Of a stretch of DNA of 60,303 bases, positions 17,712 to 25,753 are shown one piece after another. Position 1 is the stretch's first letter. Every line of letters begins with the position of its first letter. Below the pieces are notes generated by a model. That model was not told the DNA's origin. It saw only the letters and a list, made by a program, of their open reading frames with translations, and did no database searches. Source of the stretch: Roseomonas sp. (GTDB lineage: Bacteria > Pseudomonadota > Alphaproteobacteria > Acetobacterales > Acetobacteraceae); contig JADCFN010000013.1 in the NCBI GenBank assembly GCA_020249505.1, positions 1 to 60,303 on the forward strand, written 5' to 3'. Both the position numbers and the translations under genes were made by a program.

Positions 17712-18818
17712 TCAAGTACCGGCGGCGGAGAGCATCCGCCGGAAGATCGGCACTGCTGCCGCCAGATCAGCCAAGGCGACGCATTCGCGTGGCGTATGGG
17801 CGGTGGCGATGGTGCCGGGACCCAAAATCACACAGGGCGCGATATCCTGCAATTCGCTGGCATCCGTGCCGTAAGGCGCGGTAGCGGCGGGCTTGCCAGT
17901 AACATTTTCCGCCAGGCGGATCAGCGGGTGATCCGTGGGCAATTCCGGTGGCGTGCCTTCACGCCGTTCCTTGAGTTCCAACCCTGCGCGTTTCGCTGCA
18001 GCCTGCACGGCGGCTTCAATGCCGCTGACATCTATGCGCCGGCTGCGGCGGAATTTTATGCGTACCGTCGCTTGCGCCACCGTCACATTCACCGCCGTGC
18101 CGTGATTATCGATCACCAAATTGAAATCGGAAAAGGACGGGTCATAGGCCGCATCGTGATAGGCCGGGTCAAAGCGCAGCTTTTCGTAAACAGCCTTCAT
18201 TTCCGCCATGAAGGGTATCAGCGCCCAATTCGCATTCAACCCCTTGCCGGTGGAGGAATGCGCCTGCACGCCGCGCGCAATGGCGGTGTATTCGATATGG
18301 CTGCGATGCCCACGCACCGGCGCTAGCGCTGTTGGTTCCGCCACCACAATCCCCTGCAAGCCAAGCGATGCGGTAAGCTTTGACTGTGCGGCAATGATGC
18401 GCGCGCCTTGCTTGCTGGTTTCCTCATCCGCCGTCAGCAGCAGCGTTGCCGGCACATGGGCGGGCAGGCCGCGCGCAGCGATAATGCAGGCCGCGACCGG
18501 GCCCTTCATATCCACACTGCCAAGGCCATGCAGCACGCCATCGGTGATGCGCGGCGTCCAGGGCGGGTCTGTCCAGCTGGTTTCCGGCACCGTATCCATA
18601 TGGCCGGACAGAGCATAACCGCCGCGCGGGCCGCGATGTGCGACAAGCGCGCGCTTCGCCACACCTTGCGCATCCGTGTAATCCAGCCGTTCAATGTCAA
18701 ACCCCGCCAATTCGGCTTCAATCCGATCAGCGAGCGGCAGGTTGGAGACAGCGGAACGGCTATCAATCGCCACCAGATCGGCGGCGAGGCGGGTGAGGGC
18801 TTCGGCTTCTTGGCTCAT
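17712..18818 (-). CDS. M20 family deacylase/peptidase (ArgE/DapE-like)
   Basis: This 368-residue zinc hydrolase has metal ligands His73 and Asp75 (SGHMDTVP), Asp103 (GSVDMKGP) and Glu132-Glu133 (DEETSKQG), and a dimerisation domain around HIEYTAIARGVQAHSS. Members remove acyl groups from N-acyl amino acids (acetylornithine, succinyl-diaminopimelate) or cleave dipeptides. It reads divergently from the PLP enzyme, M81 and DSD1 genes with 49 bases between starts. A catabolic role releasing an amino acid from an N-acyl or peptide precursor seems more likely than arginine synthesis; that is inference. Confidence 0.82.
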   Translation of the reverse strand: MSQEAEALTRLAADLVAIDSRSAVSNLPLADRIEAELAGFDIERLDYTDAQGVAKRALVAHRGPRGGYALSGHMDTVPETSWTDPPWTPRITDGVLHGLGSVDMKGPVAACIIAARGLPAHVPATLLLTADEETSKQGARIIAAQSKLTASLGLQGIVVAEPTALAPVRGHRSHIEYTAIARGVQAHSSTGKGLNANWALIPFMAEMKAVYEKLRFDPAYHDAAYDPSFSDFNLVIDNHGTAVNVTVAQATVRIKFRRSRRIDVSGIEAAVQAAAKRAGLELKERREGTPPELPTDHPLIRLAENVTGKPAATAPYGTDASELQDIAPCVILGPGTIATAHTPRECVALADLAAAVPIFRRMLSAAGT

Positions 18819-18867
18819 GCCCCCAGCATCCCTTGCGGCGCGGCCCAGGGCAAGCGAGGGTAGGGAT

Positions 18868-19992
18868 ATGAATGAAGTTACCTATCTGGACCCCCGTAGC
18901 GGGGCCACCTATCCGCTTGCCACGCCGCGCTGGTGTGGCGATGGCCAAGCCCCCCTGATGCTGACGCCCCTGCCCGGCATCACCCGCGCCGCAATCCGTG
19001 CTGAGGATCGTTCGCTCTGGCGCTACGGGGCCGCGCTGCCCTTCCTGCCGGATGATCCTATCACTATGGGGGAAGGCTGTTCACCGCTGGTGCCGCGCGT
19101 GATTGGTGGCGCCTCCGCGCTCGTGAAATGTGAATGGTTCATGCCGACCGGTTCCTTCAAGGATCGTGGCGCTTCCGTGATGCTGTCCCTGCTGCGCGCG
19201 CAGGGCGTGACCCATGTGCTGGAAGATTCCTCCGGCAATGGTGGTGCCGCGGTTGCGGCCTATGCCGCCGCGGGCGGGATGCGGGCGAAGATACTGGTGC
19301 CGGCCTCAACCTCTCCCGCCAAGACCGTGCAATCGCGCGCGTCAGGCGCCGAGATCGAATTGGTGCCCGGCAGCCGGCAGGATTGCGCGGATGAGGCTTT
19401 GCGCCAGGCTGCTAATATCTTTTACGCCAGTCATAATTGGCACCCCTTCTTTCTGCATGGCACGAAGACGCTCGCCTATGAATTATGGGAGGATTTGGGG
19501 TTTGTCGCGCCCGATAATGTGATTGTGCCCTGCGGCGCGGGGTCCAATGTGCTGGGCTGCGGGATCGGCTTTGCTGAATTGCAGCGCGCGGGTGAGATCA
19601 AGAAGCTGCCGCGCATCTTTGCCGCTCAGCCGGAAAACTGCGCACCAATCGCGCGTACTTTCCTGAAGCAGCCACTGGTGGCAGCAGTGCCGACGATTGC
19701 GGAAGGCACCGCCATTGCGCAGCCCATTCGCACACCGGAAGTCATGGCGGTTTTGCAGGAAAGCCAGGGCGGCGCCGTGATGTTGAGCGAGGCTGAGATT
19801 GGCGCTGCCACGCTCGAACTCGCCCGCACCGGCATTTATGTGGAACCGACTTGCGCGCAGGCAGCGGCGGCTTTCGTGAAATTGCTGGAAGCCGGGACGA
19901 TCCGCGCCGATGAAACCACCGTGGTGGTGCTGACCGGCACAGGGCTGAAATCCACCCCGCGCATCGCTGAACTTTTGGGAGTAGTGATTTGA
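18868..19992 (+). CDS. Threonine-synthase-like PLP lyase
   Basis: This 374-residue fold-type II PLP enzyme has the Schiff-base lysine Lys98 in PTGSFKDRGA, a phosphate- or substrate-binding SSGNGG (121-126), and a cofactor-phosphate loop PCGAGSNVLG. It resembles threonine synthase but is shorter than the bacterial biosynthetic enzyme and sits in a catabolic-looking cluster. A dehydratase/ammonia-lyase or beta-replacement activity is plausible. The ATG at 18868 follows GAGGGTAGGGAT; the frame is open further upstream but runs antisense through the M20 gene. Its stop overlaps the M81 gene start as TGATG. Confidence 0.78.
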   Translation: MNEVTYLDPRSGATYPLATPRWCGDGQAPLMLTPLPGITRAAIRAEDRSLWRYGAALPFLPDDPITMGEGCSPLVPRVIGGASALVKCEWFMPTGSFKDRGASVMLSLLRAQGVTHVLEDSSGNGGAAVAAYAAAGGMRAKILVPASTSPAKTVQSRASGAEIELVPGSRQDCADEALRQAANIFYASHNWHPFFLHGTKTLAYELWEDLGFVAPDNVIVPCGAGSNVLGCGIGFAELQRAGEIKKLPRIFAAQPENCAPIARTFLKQPLVAAVPTIAEGTAIAQPIRTPEVMAVLQESQGGAVMLSEAEIGAATLELARTGIYVEPTCAQAAAAFVKLLEAGTIRADETTVVVLTGTGLKSTPRIAELLGVVI

Positions 19993-21497
19993 TGGCCGGG
20001 CCGCGCATTGCCCTTTTGGGCTTTTCCATTGAATGCAATCGCTTTGCGCCTGCGGCGACATTGCGCGATTTTGAAACGCGCTGCCTGATTGCCGGCGATA
20101 CCATTATGGCGGATGCGCGTTCCGCCGCCCCAGCCGCCTTGGGCGAAATGCCGGGCTTCGTCACGGCGATGGATGCCAGCGGTGCTTGGCAACCCTGCCC
20201 CATTCTGCTCGCCATGGCGGAACCCAATGGTCCGGTGGCGCAATCTGTTTTCGATGGCTTCATGCAGCAATGGCGCGAGGGACTGGCTGCGCTGAAAGGC
20301 CGTGTGGATGGCGTTTATTGCGTGCTGCATGGCGCGGCGCTCGCCACCGCTGATCTTGATCCGGAAGGCAGTCTGCAGGCGCTGATTCGCGAGATCCTGG
20401 GGAATGTGCCGCTGGTGTGTTCCTATGATTTGCACGCCAATGTTTCTGATCGCATGGTGGCGCTGACCGATGCCTTTGTTGGCTATCGCACCAATCCGCA
20501 TTTGGATATGCGCGAACGCGGCGGGGAAAGTGCCGCGCTGATGCGCCGGCTTTTGGCCGGTGAGCGTTTCCATCGCGCCCTCCGCCGCTTGCCGATTGTG
20601 GCGCCCACGGTTTCCATGCTGACCGCGCAGGGGCCTTATGCCGAGGTGATCAATCTCGGCCAGGAATGGGCGGCGCAAGATCAGCGTATTGCCAATGTCT
20701 CCATCATGGGCGGTTTTGCCTATGGCGACACGCCCTTCAATGGCATGGCGGTGATCATCACGGCGACAGAACAGGCGGCAGCGGAAGCGCTGGCGGATCG
20801 GCTGGCGGCGGCGGCATGGGAAAGGCGTGGGCGTTTCATTGCCAATCTGACCAGCTTGGAAGACGCCACGCAAAAAGCGCTGCATAGCCCCGTGCCGCTG
20901 GCTTTCGCTGATGTTGCGGATAATCCCGGCGGCGGTGGGCGCGGCAATACCATGTGGATTCTGGAAGCCTTCCATCGCGCCGGGGTGCAGGATTGCTTGG
21001 TGGGTGTGATCCATGACCCTGCCTTGGCGGCGGAAGCGCATAGTTTTGGCAAGGGCGCGCGCTTCACCGCGCGCTTCAATCGCGATGTCACCGCGGATGA
21101 CCCCTTCAGCAAGCCCTTCAGCGCAGAAGCGGAAGTGGTGGCGCTTTCCGATGGGCGTGTGACGGGGCGGCGCGGTATTTTCGCTGGCACGGCCATGACT
21201 TTGGGCGCCACGGCAGCACTGAAGATCGGTGGCATCACTGTGGTGGTGATTTCCATTCGCACGCAATGCGCTGATCCGGCGTTTTTCGAACATCTTGGCT
21301 TGGATGTGGGGAAGGCACGCGCTGTAGTGGTGAAATCGCGCGGGCATTTCCGCGGTGGCTTCGATGAATTCTTCAAACATGAACAGATTGTCGAGGTTGA
21401 TTGCCCGGGCCTTACTTCCCCAATCCTCACGCGCTTTGACTGGAAGCATATGCCAAGACCTGTTCTGCCGATTGATAAGGAAGCGCGTTGGCCATGA
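19992..21497 (+). CDS. M81 family metallopeptidase (MlrC/microcystinase-C-like)
   Basis: This protein of about 501 residues has the M81 (DUF1485) N-terminal start RIALLGFSIECNRFAP and a C-terminal MlrC domain. CSYDLHANVSDRM and GYRTNPHLDMRERGG carry conserved His and Asp residues typical of its metal site. The founding member MlrC cleaves linearised microcystin peptides, but most relatives act on unknown short peptides or amides. The start is ATG 19992 in the TGATG overlap with the upstream stop. The next gene starts at 21494 and overlaps by four bases, so three genes are translationally coupled. Confidence 0.83.
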   Translation: MAGPRIALLGFSIECNRFAPAATLRDFETRCLIAGDTIMADARSAAPAALGEMPGFVTAMDASGAWQPCPILLAMAEPNGPVAQSVFDGFMQQWREGLAALKGRVDGVYCVLHGAALATADLDPEGSLQALIREILGNVPLVCSYDLHANVSDRMVALTDAFVGYRTNPHLDMRERGGESAALMRRLLAGERFHRALRRLPIVAPTVSMLTAQGPYAEVINLGQEWAAQDQRIANVSIMGGFAYGDTPFNGMAVIITATEQAAAEALADRLAAAAWERRGRFIANLTSLEDATQKALHSPVPLAFADVADNPGGGGRGNTMWILEAFHRAGVQDCLVGVIHDPALAAEAHSFGKGARFTARFNRDVTADDPFSKPFSAEAEVVALSDGRVTGRRGIFAGTAMTLGATAALKIGGITVVVISIRTQCADPAFFEHLGLDVGKARAVVVKSRGHFRGGFDEFFKHEQIVEVDCPGLTSPILTRFDWKHMPRPVLPIDKEARWP

Positions 21498-22600
21498 AGC
21501 TGGATGATCTGCACACCCCCTGCCTGGTGCTGGAACTTGGCATTCTGAAGCGCAATCTGGCGCGCATGGCCGATGCTGTAGCGCGACATCCTGGCTCGAA
21601 ACTCCGCCCACATATGAAAACGGCGAAAAGCCTGGCGGTGGCGGCCTTGGCCGCGCCAGATCATGGGCCGATTACCGTCAGCACAGTCGCCGAGGCGCGG
21701 TATTTCGCTGGTGGTGGCTATCGTGATCAGATCTATGCGGTTGGCATCACGCCGCAAAAGCTGGATGCGATTGCGGCGATCAATGCGCAGGACAATGACG
21801 TGAAGATCATCACCGATGATGCGGATGTCGCGAGCGCCATCGCTGGCCATCCAGGCATTTTGCCAACGTTGATCGAGGTTGATTGTGGTGAGGGTCGCGG
21901 CGGCATAGCGCCGGATTCGGACAGGCTCGCGGAAATCGCTCAGCGACTTGGCGCGCGCTGCGCCGGCATCATGACCCATGCCGGGCATTCCTATGCCGAA
22001 CGCAGCGAAGACGGCATGCGCAAAGTGGCTGAGGCTGAACGCGCTGGCGCCGTGCTGGCCGCCGAGCGCTTGCGCGGTATGGGCATCACGCCGCGCGTTG
22101 TCTCGGCCGGGTCTTCGCCCACCGCGCTTTACGGGCAATCCATGGCGGGCATTACGGATATTCGAGCCGGTGTTTATATGTTCGGTGATCTGTTCCAAGG
22201 CCAGATCGGCACGCATGGCATGGAAGATATCGCGGTGACGGTGCTTTCCGCCGTGACTTCCCGCAAGCAGGATCGCAATGCGGTGCTGATTGATGCGGGC
22301 GGCATTGCGCTTTCCAAGGATCGCAGCACCCAGGCGGCGCCGAAGGATCTCGGCTTCGGTGTCATGCTGGATCGCCATGGGAAATGGCGTTTTGGGGAGG
22401 CGATTGTGGCGCGCACCCATCAGGAACATGGCGAAGTGCGTGGCGCTGGCCCACTACCTTTCGCGGAACTTCCCGTGGGCGCCCTGGTGCGTGTGGCGCC
22501 GAACCATACCTGTCTGACCGTTGCAGCGCATGACCGTTACTACGTGGTGGATGGCGGGGATGAGGTAATTGCCGTCTGGGACCGGGTGAATGGCTGGTAG
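21494..22600 (+). CDS. DSD1 family PLP enzyme (D-threonine aldolase / D-serine dehydratase-like)
   Basis: This 368-residue alanine-racemase-fold enzyme has the PLP lysine Lys42 in RPHMKTAKS and the zinc ligands His338 and Cys340 in NHTC near the C-terminus. Both are diagnostic of the D-threonine aldolase / eukaryotic-type D-serine dehydratase family. It would cleave or deaminate a D- or beta-hydroxy amino acid, releasing glycine or a keto acid. ATG 21494 overlaps the M81 stop (ATGA). It is the last gene of the coupled trio. Beta-hydroxyaspartate aldolase is a related possibility. Confidence 0.85.
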   Translation: MKLDDLHTPCLVLELGILKRNLARMADAVARHPGSKLRPHMKTAKSLAVAALAAPDHGPITVSTVAEARYFAGGGYRDQIYAVGITPQKLDAIAAINAQDNDVKIITDDADVASAIAGHPGILPTLIEVDCGEGRGGIAPDSDRLAEIAQRLGARCAGIMTHAGHSYAERSEDGMRKVAEAERAGAVLAAERLRGMGITPRVVSAGSSPTALYGQSMAGITDIRAGVYMFGDLFQGQIGTHGMEDIAVTVLSAVTSRKQDRNAVLIDAGGIALSKDRSTQAAPKDLGFGVMLDRHGKWRFGEAIVARTHQEHGEVRGAGPLPFAELPVGALVRVAPNHTCLTVAAHDRYYVVDGGDEVIAVWDRVNGW

Positions 22601-22639
22601 GACGCCCGCCCTGTCATGGAAATTTCATGTGCACCAAGC

Positions 22640-22673
22640 TTTGTTTCCATTATGCTAGAAACATGGAAACAAA
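22640..22673. promoter_or_regulatory. Likely ArsR operator (inverted repeat)
   Basis: TTTGTTTCCAT (22640-22650) and ATGGAAACAAA (22663-22673) form perfect 11-base arms around a 12-base spacer containing a -10-like TATGCT (22651-22656). The right arm covers the likely arsR start codon. A second short palindrome (GAAATTTC) lies about 20 bases upstream. The position and symmetry fit autorepression by the downstream ArsR-type protein. Confidence 0.65.
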
Positions 22674-23463
22674 ATCCGCCGCCGCAGCCTTTGCCGCCTT
22701 GGGCCAGCCCACCCGTCTGGCCCTGATCCAAAACCTGCAAGGGGCAGGGCCTGAGGGCCTGCCCGCAGGCGAAATCGCCGAAGCTCTGGGTGTCCCGCCT
22801 TCCACGCTTTCATTCCATTTGCGTGCGCTGGAAGAAGCCGGGCTGATCACGCCGCAGCGCCAGGGACGCCAAGTGCTTTACGCCAGCGCCCCGGCGGCCT
22901 TTGCCGCTTTGGTCGGGTTTCTGGGTGGGGCAACCGCGCCCATCACCGGCCTGGGCCGGGCCATGCGGGTGCTGTTCCTCTGCACGCGCAATTCGGCGCG
23001 TTCCATCATGGCGGAAGCCATTCTTAACCGCATCGGTGCGGGGCGTTTTCGCGCCTATTCCGCCGGGTCGGAACCCGCGCCGGATGGGCCGCTGCCGGAA
23101 GTGCTCGCGCAGCTACAGGCACTTGGGCATGATGTGGCGCCGCTGCGCTCCAAATCCTGGGAGGAGTTTATCGGCCCCGAAGCGCCGCGTTTCGATTTCG
23201 TCGTCGCGCTTTGCGATACGCTGGAAGGTCAGCGCTGCCCGGATTTTGGCGATACCATCACCAGCGCGGCCTGGCCCTTGCCGGACCCGGCGAAGTTTTC
23301 GGGCGGCGGCGCCGAACGCGCGACGCTACTAAATGAGCTTTATGCGGCGCTGCGGCGCCGGTTGGATATTTTCACCAGCCTACCCTTCACCACCCTGGAT
23401 CGCATGGCGTTGCAGGCGCGGGTTGAAGCTTTGGGCAATCCGATGATGGGGGCACGGGCATGA
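22663..23463 (+). CDS. Fused ArsR-type regulator and ArsC-type arsenate reductase
   Basis: This 266-residue fusion has a winged-helix ArsR domain at about 1-90 ([27 protein letters not shown]) followed by a low-molecular-weight-phosphatase-type arsenate reductase from residue 101. The reductase has the C-x5-R loop CTRNSAR with Cys107, redox cysteines Cys184 and Cys192, and general-acid Asp in [10 protein letters not shown]. It would repress the operon and reduce arsenate in one protein. The ArsR half has no cysteine. ATG 22663 lies inside the operator and has no clear ribosome-binding site, so the message may be leaderless; an upstream ATG at 22627 would add two cysteines. The stop overlaps the GAPDH start (ATGA). 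Confidence 0.85.
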   Translation: METKSAAAAFAALGQPTRLALIQNLQGAGPEGLPAGEIAEALGVPPSTLSFHLRALEEAGLITPQRQGRQVLYASAPAAFAALVGFLGGATAPITGLGRAMRVLFLCTRNSARSIMAEAILNRIGAGRFRAYSAGSEPAPDGPLPEVLAQLQALGHDVAPLRSKSWEEFIGPEAPRFDFVVALCDTLEGQRCPDFGDTITSAAWPLPDPAKFSGGGAERATLLNELYAALRRRLDIFTSLPFTTLDRMALQARVEALGNPMMGARA

Positions 23464-24503
23464 GGGTTGGCATTAATGGCATGGGCCGCATTGGCCGCCT
23501 GGCATTTCGTGCCGCTTTTGGTGCGGCAGAGCGGGGGGAGGATGATCCGCGCCGCGCCAATCGGTTGGACATTGTGCATGTGAATGAAGTGAAGGGCGGT
23601 GCGGCGGCGACCGCGCATTTGCTCAGCTTTGATAGCGTGCAGGGCCGTTGGCGCGCGCCCATTGCGGCTGAAGGCGCGGATGCGTTGCGCATTGTTGACA
23701 AGCGCATCGGCTTCACGGAACACGCGACACCGGCAGCAATTCCCTGGGGTGATTTGGGCGTTGATCTGGTGCTGGAATGCAGCGGCAAATTTCTGACCGA
23801 AGCGACTTTGCGCGGGCATCTCGATCGCGGGGCAAAGCGCGTGATTGTTGCTGCACCGGTCAAGGAAGTCTCAGTCCTCAACATCGTCGTTGGCGTGAAT
23901 GATGCGCTTTATGATCCCGCACGCCACCCGATTGTCACCGCCGCATCCTGCACCACCAATTGCCTCGCCCCCGTGGTGAAAGTGGTGCATGAGGCGATTG
24001 GCATCCGGCATGGCCAGATCACCACCATCCACGACCCCACCAATACCAATGTAGTGACGGATGCGCCGCGTAAGGATTTGCGCCGCGCGCGTTCGGCAAT
24101 GCTGTCCTTGCAGCCCACTACCACCGGCAGCGCGACGGCGATTGCGCTGATCTATCCTGAATTGAAGGGCAAGCTGAATGGCCATGCGGTACGGGCACCT
24201 GTGTTGAATGCGTCCCTCACCGATTGCGTGTTTGAATTGCAGCGCGCCACAAGCGCCGAGGAACTGAACGCGCTGTTCCGTGCTGCCGCCGAAGGCCCGC
24301 TGGCCGGTATTCTGGGCTATGAGGAACGGCCGCTGGTTTCCGCCGATTACGCGCGCGATACGCGAAGCTCAATCATAGATGCACCATCCACTTTGGTGAC
24401 GGATGGCACCATGGCAAAAATCTATGCCTGGTACGATAATGAAATGGGCTATGCCTGCCGCATGGTGGATCTGGCCTGCATCATGGAAGCGCGCGGCATC
24501 TGA
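23460..24503 (+). CDS. Arsenic-operon glyceraldehyde-3-phosphate dehydrogenase
   Basis: This 347-residue GAPDH has the NAD-binding start [12 protein letters not shown] and the active-site ASCTTNC with Cys164. The catalytic histidine region reads TIHDPTNTN (His191), not the HAYTGDQ of the glycolytic enzyme at 39480. GAPDHs encoded beside ArsJ convert glyceraldehyde-3-phosphate and arsenate to 1-arseno-3-phosphoglycerate, which ArsJ then exports. The gene overlaps the fusion gene by four bases and is followed after one base by arsJ, supporting that role here. Confidence 0.88.
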   Translation: MRVGINGMGRIGRLAFRAAFGAAERGEDDPRRANRLDIVHVNEVKGGAAATAHLLSFDSVQGRWRAPIAAEGADALRIVDKRIGFTEHATPAAIPWGDLGVDLVLECSGKFLTEATLRGHLDRGAKRVIVAAPVKEVSVLNIVVGVNDALYDPARHPIVTAASCTTNCLAPVVKVVHEAIGIRHGQITTIHDPTNTNVVTDAPRKDLRRARSAMLSLQPTTTGSATAIALIYPELKGKLNGHAVRAPVLNASLTDCVFELQRATSAEELNALFRAAAEGPLAGILGYEERPLVSADYARDTRSSIIDAPSTLVTDGTMAKIYAWYDNEMGYACRMVDLACIMEARGI

Positions 24504-24504
24504 C

Positions 24505-25719
24505 ATGCGCAACTACGCCATCGTCACCGCCGCCTATTGGGGCTTTACGCTGACCGATGGCGCCTTGCGCATGCTGGTGCTGCTCTATTTCCACAAGCTT
24601 GGCTATTCGTCCTTCGCGCTGGCGTTTCTGTTCCTGCTGTATGAAGCGGCGGGGATTGGTGCGAATCTTATCGGCGGCTGGCTTGCCACGCGCTTTGGCA
24701 TTGCGCGCATGCTGGCGGTGGGGCTTACCGCACAAATCACGGGGTTTCTGATGCTGTCAGCGCTGTCGCCCAATTGGGTGCCAGCCATGGCGCTGGCTTG
24801 GGTAGTGCTGGCGCAAGGCATTTGCGGCATTGCGAAGGACATCACCAAAACCGCGTCCAAATCCGCCATCAAGCTCACGGCGGGCGATGCCTCTGGTCGC
24901 TTGTTCCGTTGGGTGGCTTGGTTCACCGGCAGCAAGAACGCGATGAAGGGCGTGGGGTTTTTCCTGGGCGGTGTGTTGCTGGAAGCGCTTGGTTTTCAGG
25001 GGGCGCTATGGTTGATGGCGGGGCTGCTCGCGCTGGTGTTGCTCGGCGTTGTGGCCTCCCTCCCGCCGCTGATGGGCAAGGCCAAGGCGTCAAGCTCCAT
25101 GCGCGAATTCATGGCGCGGGATCGCGGTGTCAATCTGCTGGCCGCCGCGCGCGTTTTGCTTTTCGGTGCGCGCGATGTCTGGTTTGTCGTGGCGCTGCCC
25201 GTGTTTCTCTATTCCTCGGGTTGGAGCTTTGCAGCAGTGGGTGGCTTCCTCGCCATTTGGACCATCGGCTACGGCCTGGTGCAGGCCGCAGCGCCATCTG
25301 TGATCCAGCGCAGCCCCGATGGGCTGAGCGCGGAAGTGCCCGCTGCGCGACTTTGGTGCCTTGGCCTTGCGGTGATTACGCCCGCGCTGATGGCGGCACT
25401 TTGGTTTGGCGTGGCGCGCGCCGATCTGGTGCTGGTGCTCGGGCTTTTGGTTTTTGGTTTTGCCTTTGCGGTGAATTCCTCACTGCATTCCTACCTCATC
25501 CTGGCTTATGCAGGCTCAAAGAAAGCCGCCGAGGATGTCGGCTTCTACTACGCCGCCAATGCCGCTGGGCGCTTTGCCGGCACGCTCCTCTCGGGCTTGC
25601 TCTATCAAATAGCCGGCATCATGGGCGCTTTGGCAGGCGCTGCGGTGATGCTGGGCCTGTGTTGGGCCATCACGCTTGCACTGCCGGATGATCGGGCGGC
25701 TTGCGCTGAAGCGCGCTGA
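24505..25719 (+). CDS. arsJ: ArsJ organoarsenical efflux permease
   Basis: This 404-residue MFS-type membrane protein has about twelve helices. The start RNYAIVTAAYWGFTLTDGAL and the segments LGYSSFALAFLFLLYE and KDITKTASKSAIKL are typical of ArsJ. ArsJ exports 1-arseno-3-phosphoglycerate, which breaks down outside the cell to arsenate, giving arsenate resistance without reduction. ATG 24505 follows the GAPDH stop by one base. The pairing with GAPDH makes this call strong. A binding-protein gene begins 34 bases downstream. Confidence 0.92.
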   Translation: MRNYAIVTAAYWGFTLTDGALRMLVLLYFHKLGYSSFALAFLFLLYEAAGIGANLIGGWLATRFGIARMLAVGLTAQITGFLMLSALSPNWVPAMALAWVVLAQGICGIAKDITKTASKSAIKLTAGDASGRLFRWVAWFTGSKNAMKGVGFFLGGVLLEALGFQGALWLMAGLLALVLLGVVASLPPLMGKAKASSSMREFMARDRGVNLLAAARVLLFGARDVWFVVALPVFLYSSGWSFAAVGGFLAIWTIGYGLVQAAAPSVIQRSPDGLSAEVPAARLWCLGLAVITPALMAALWFGVARADLVLVLGLLVFGFAFAVNSSLHSYLILAYAGSKKAAEDVGFYYAANAAGRFAGTLLSGLLYQIAGIMGALAGAAVMLGLCWAITLALPDDRAACAEAR

Positions 25720-25753
25720 GCGCAAGACTTGCCCCGAGACAAAGGGGGCCGCC

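Noticed and set aside
19836-22429. Long minus-strand frames (591 and 569 codons) opposite the M81 and DSD1 genes
   Set aside because: They are antisense to well-supported genes with clear family motifs, have no recognisable domains and show the His/Arg-rich composition of GC-rich shadow frames.
17712-22600. Complete beta-hydroxyaspartate cycle cluster
   Set aside because: A DSD1-type and a PLP lyase gene fit part of it, but no iminosuccinate reductase is adjacent, the aminotransferase is 36 kb away, and an M81 peptidase is present.
22627-22662. Upstream ATG of the ArsR-ArsC fusion as the main start
   Set aside because: It would place the coding region across the operator and adds residues not typical of the ArsR N-terminus; kept as an alternative because it adds two cysteines.
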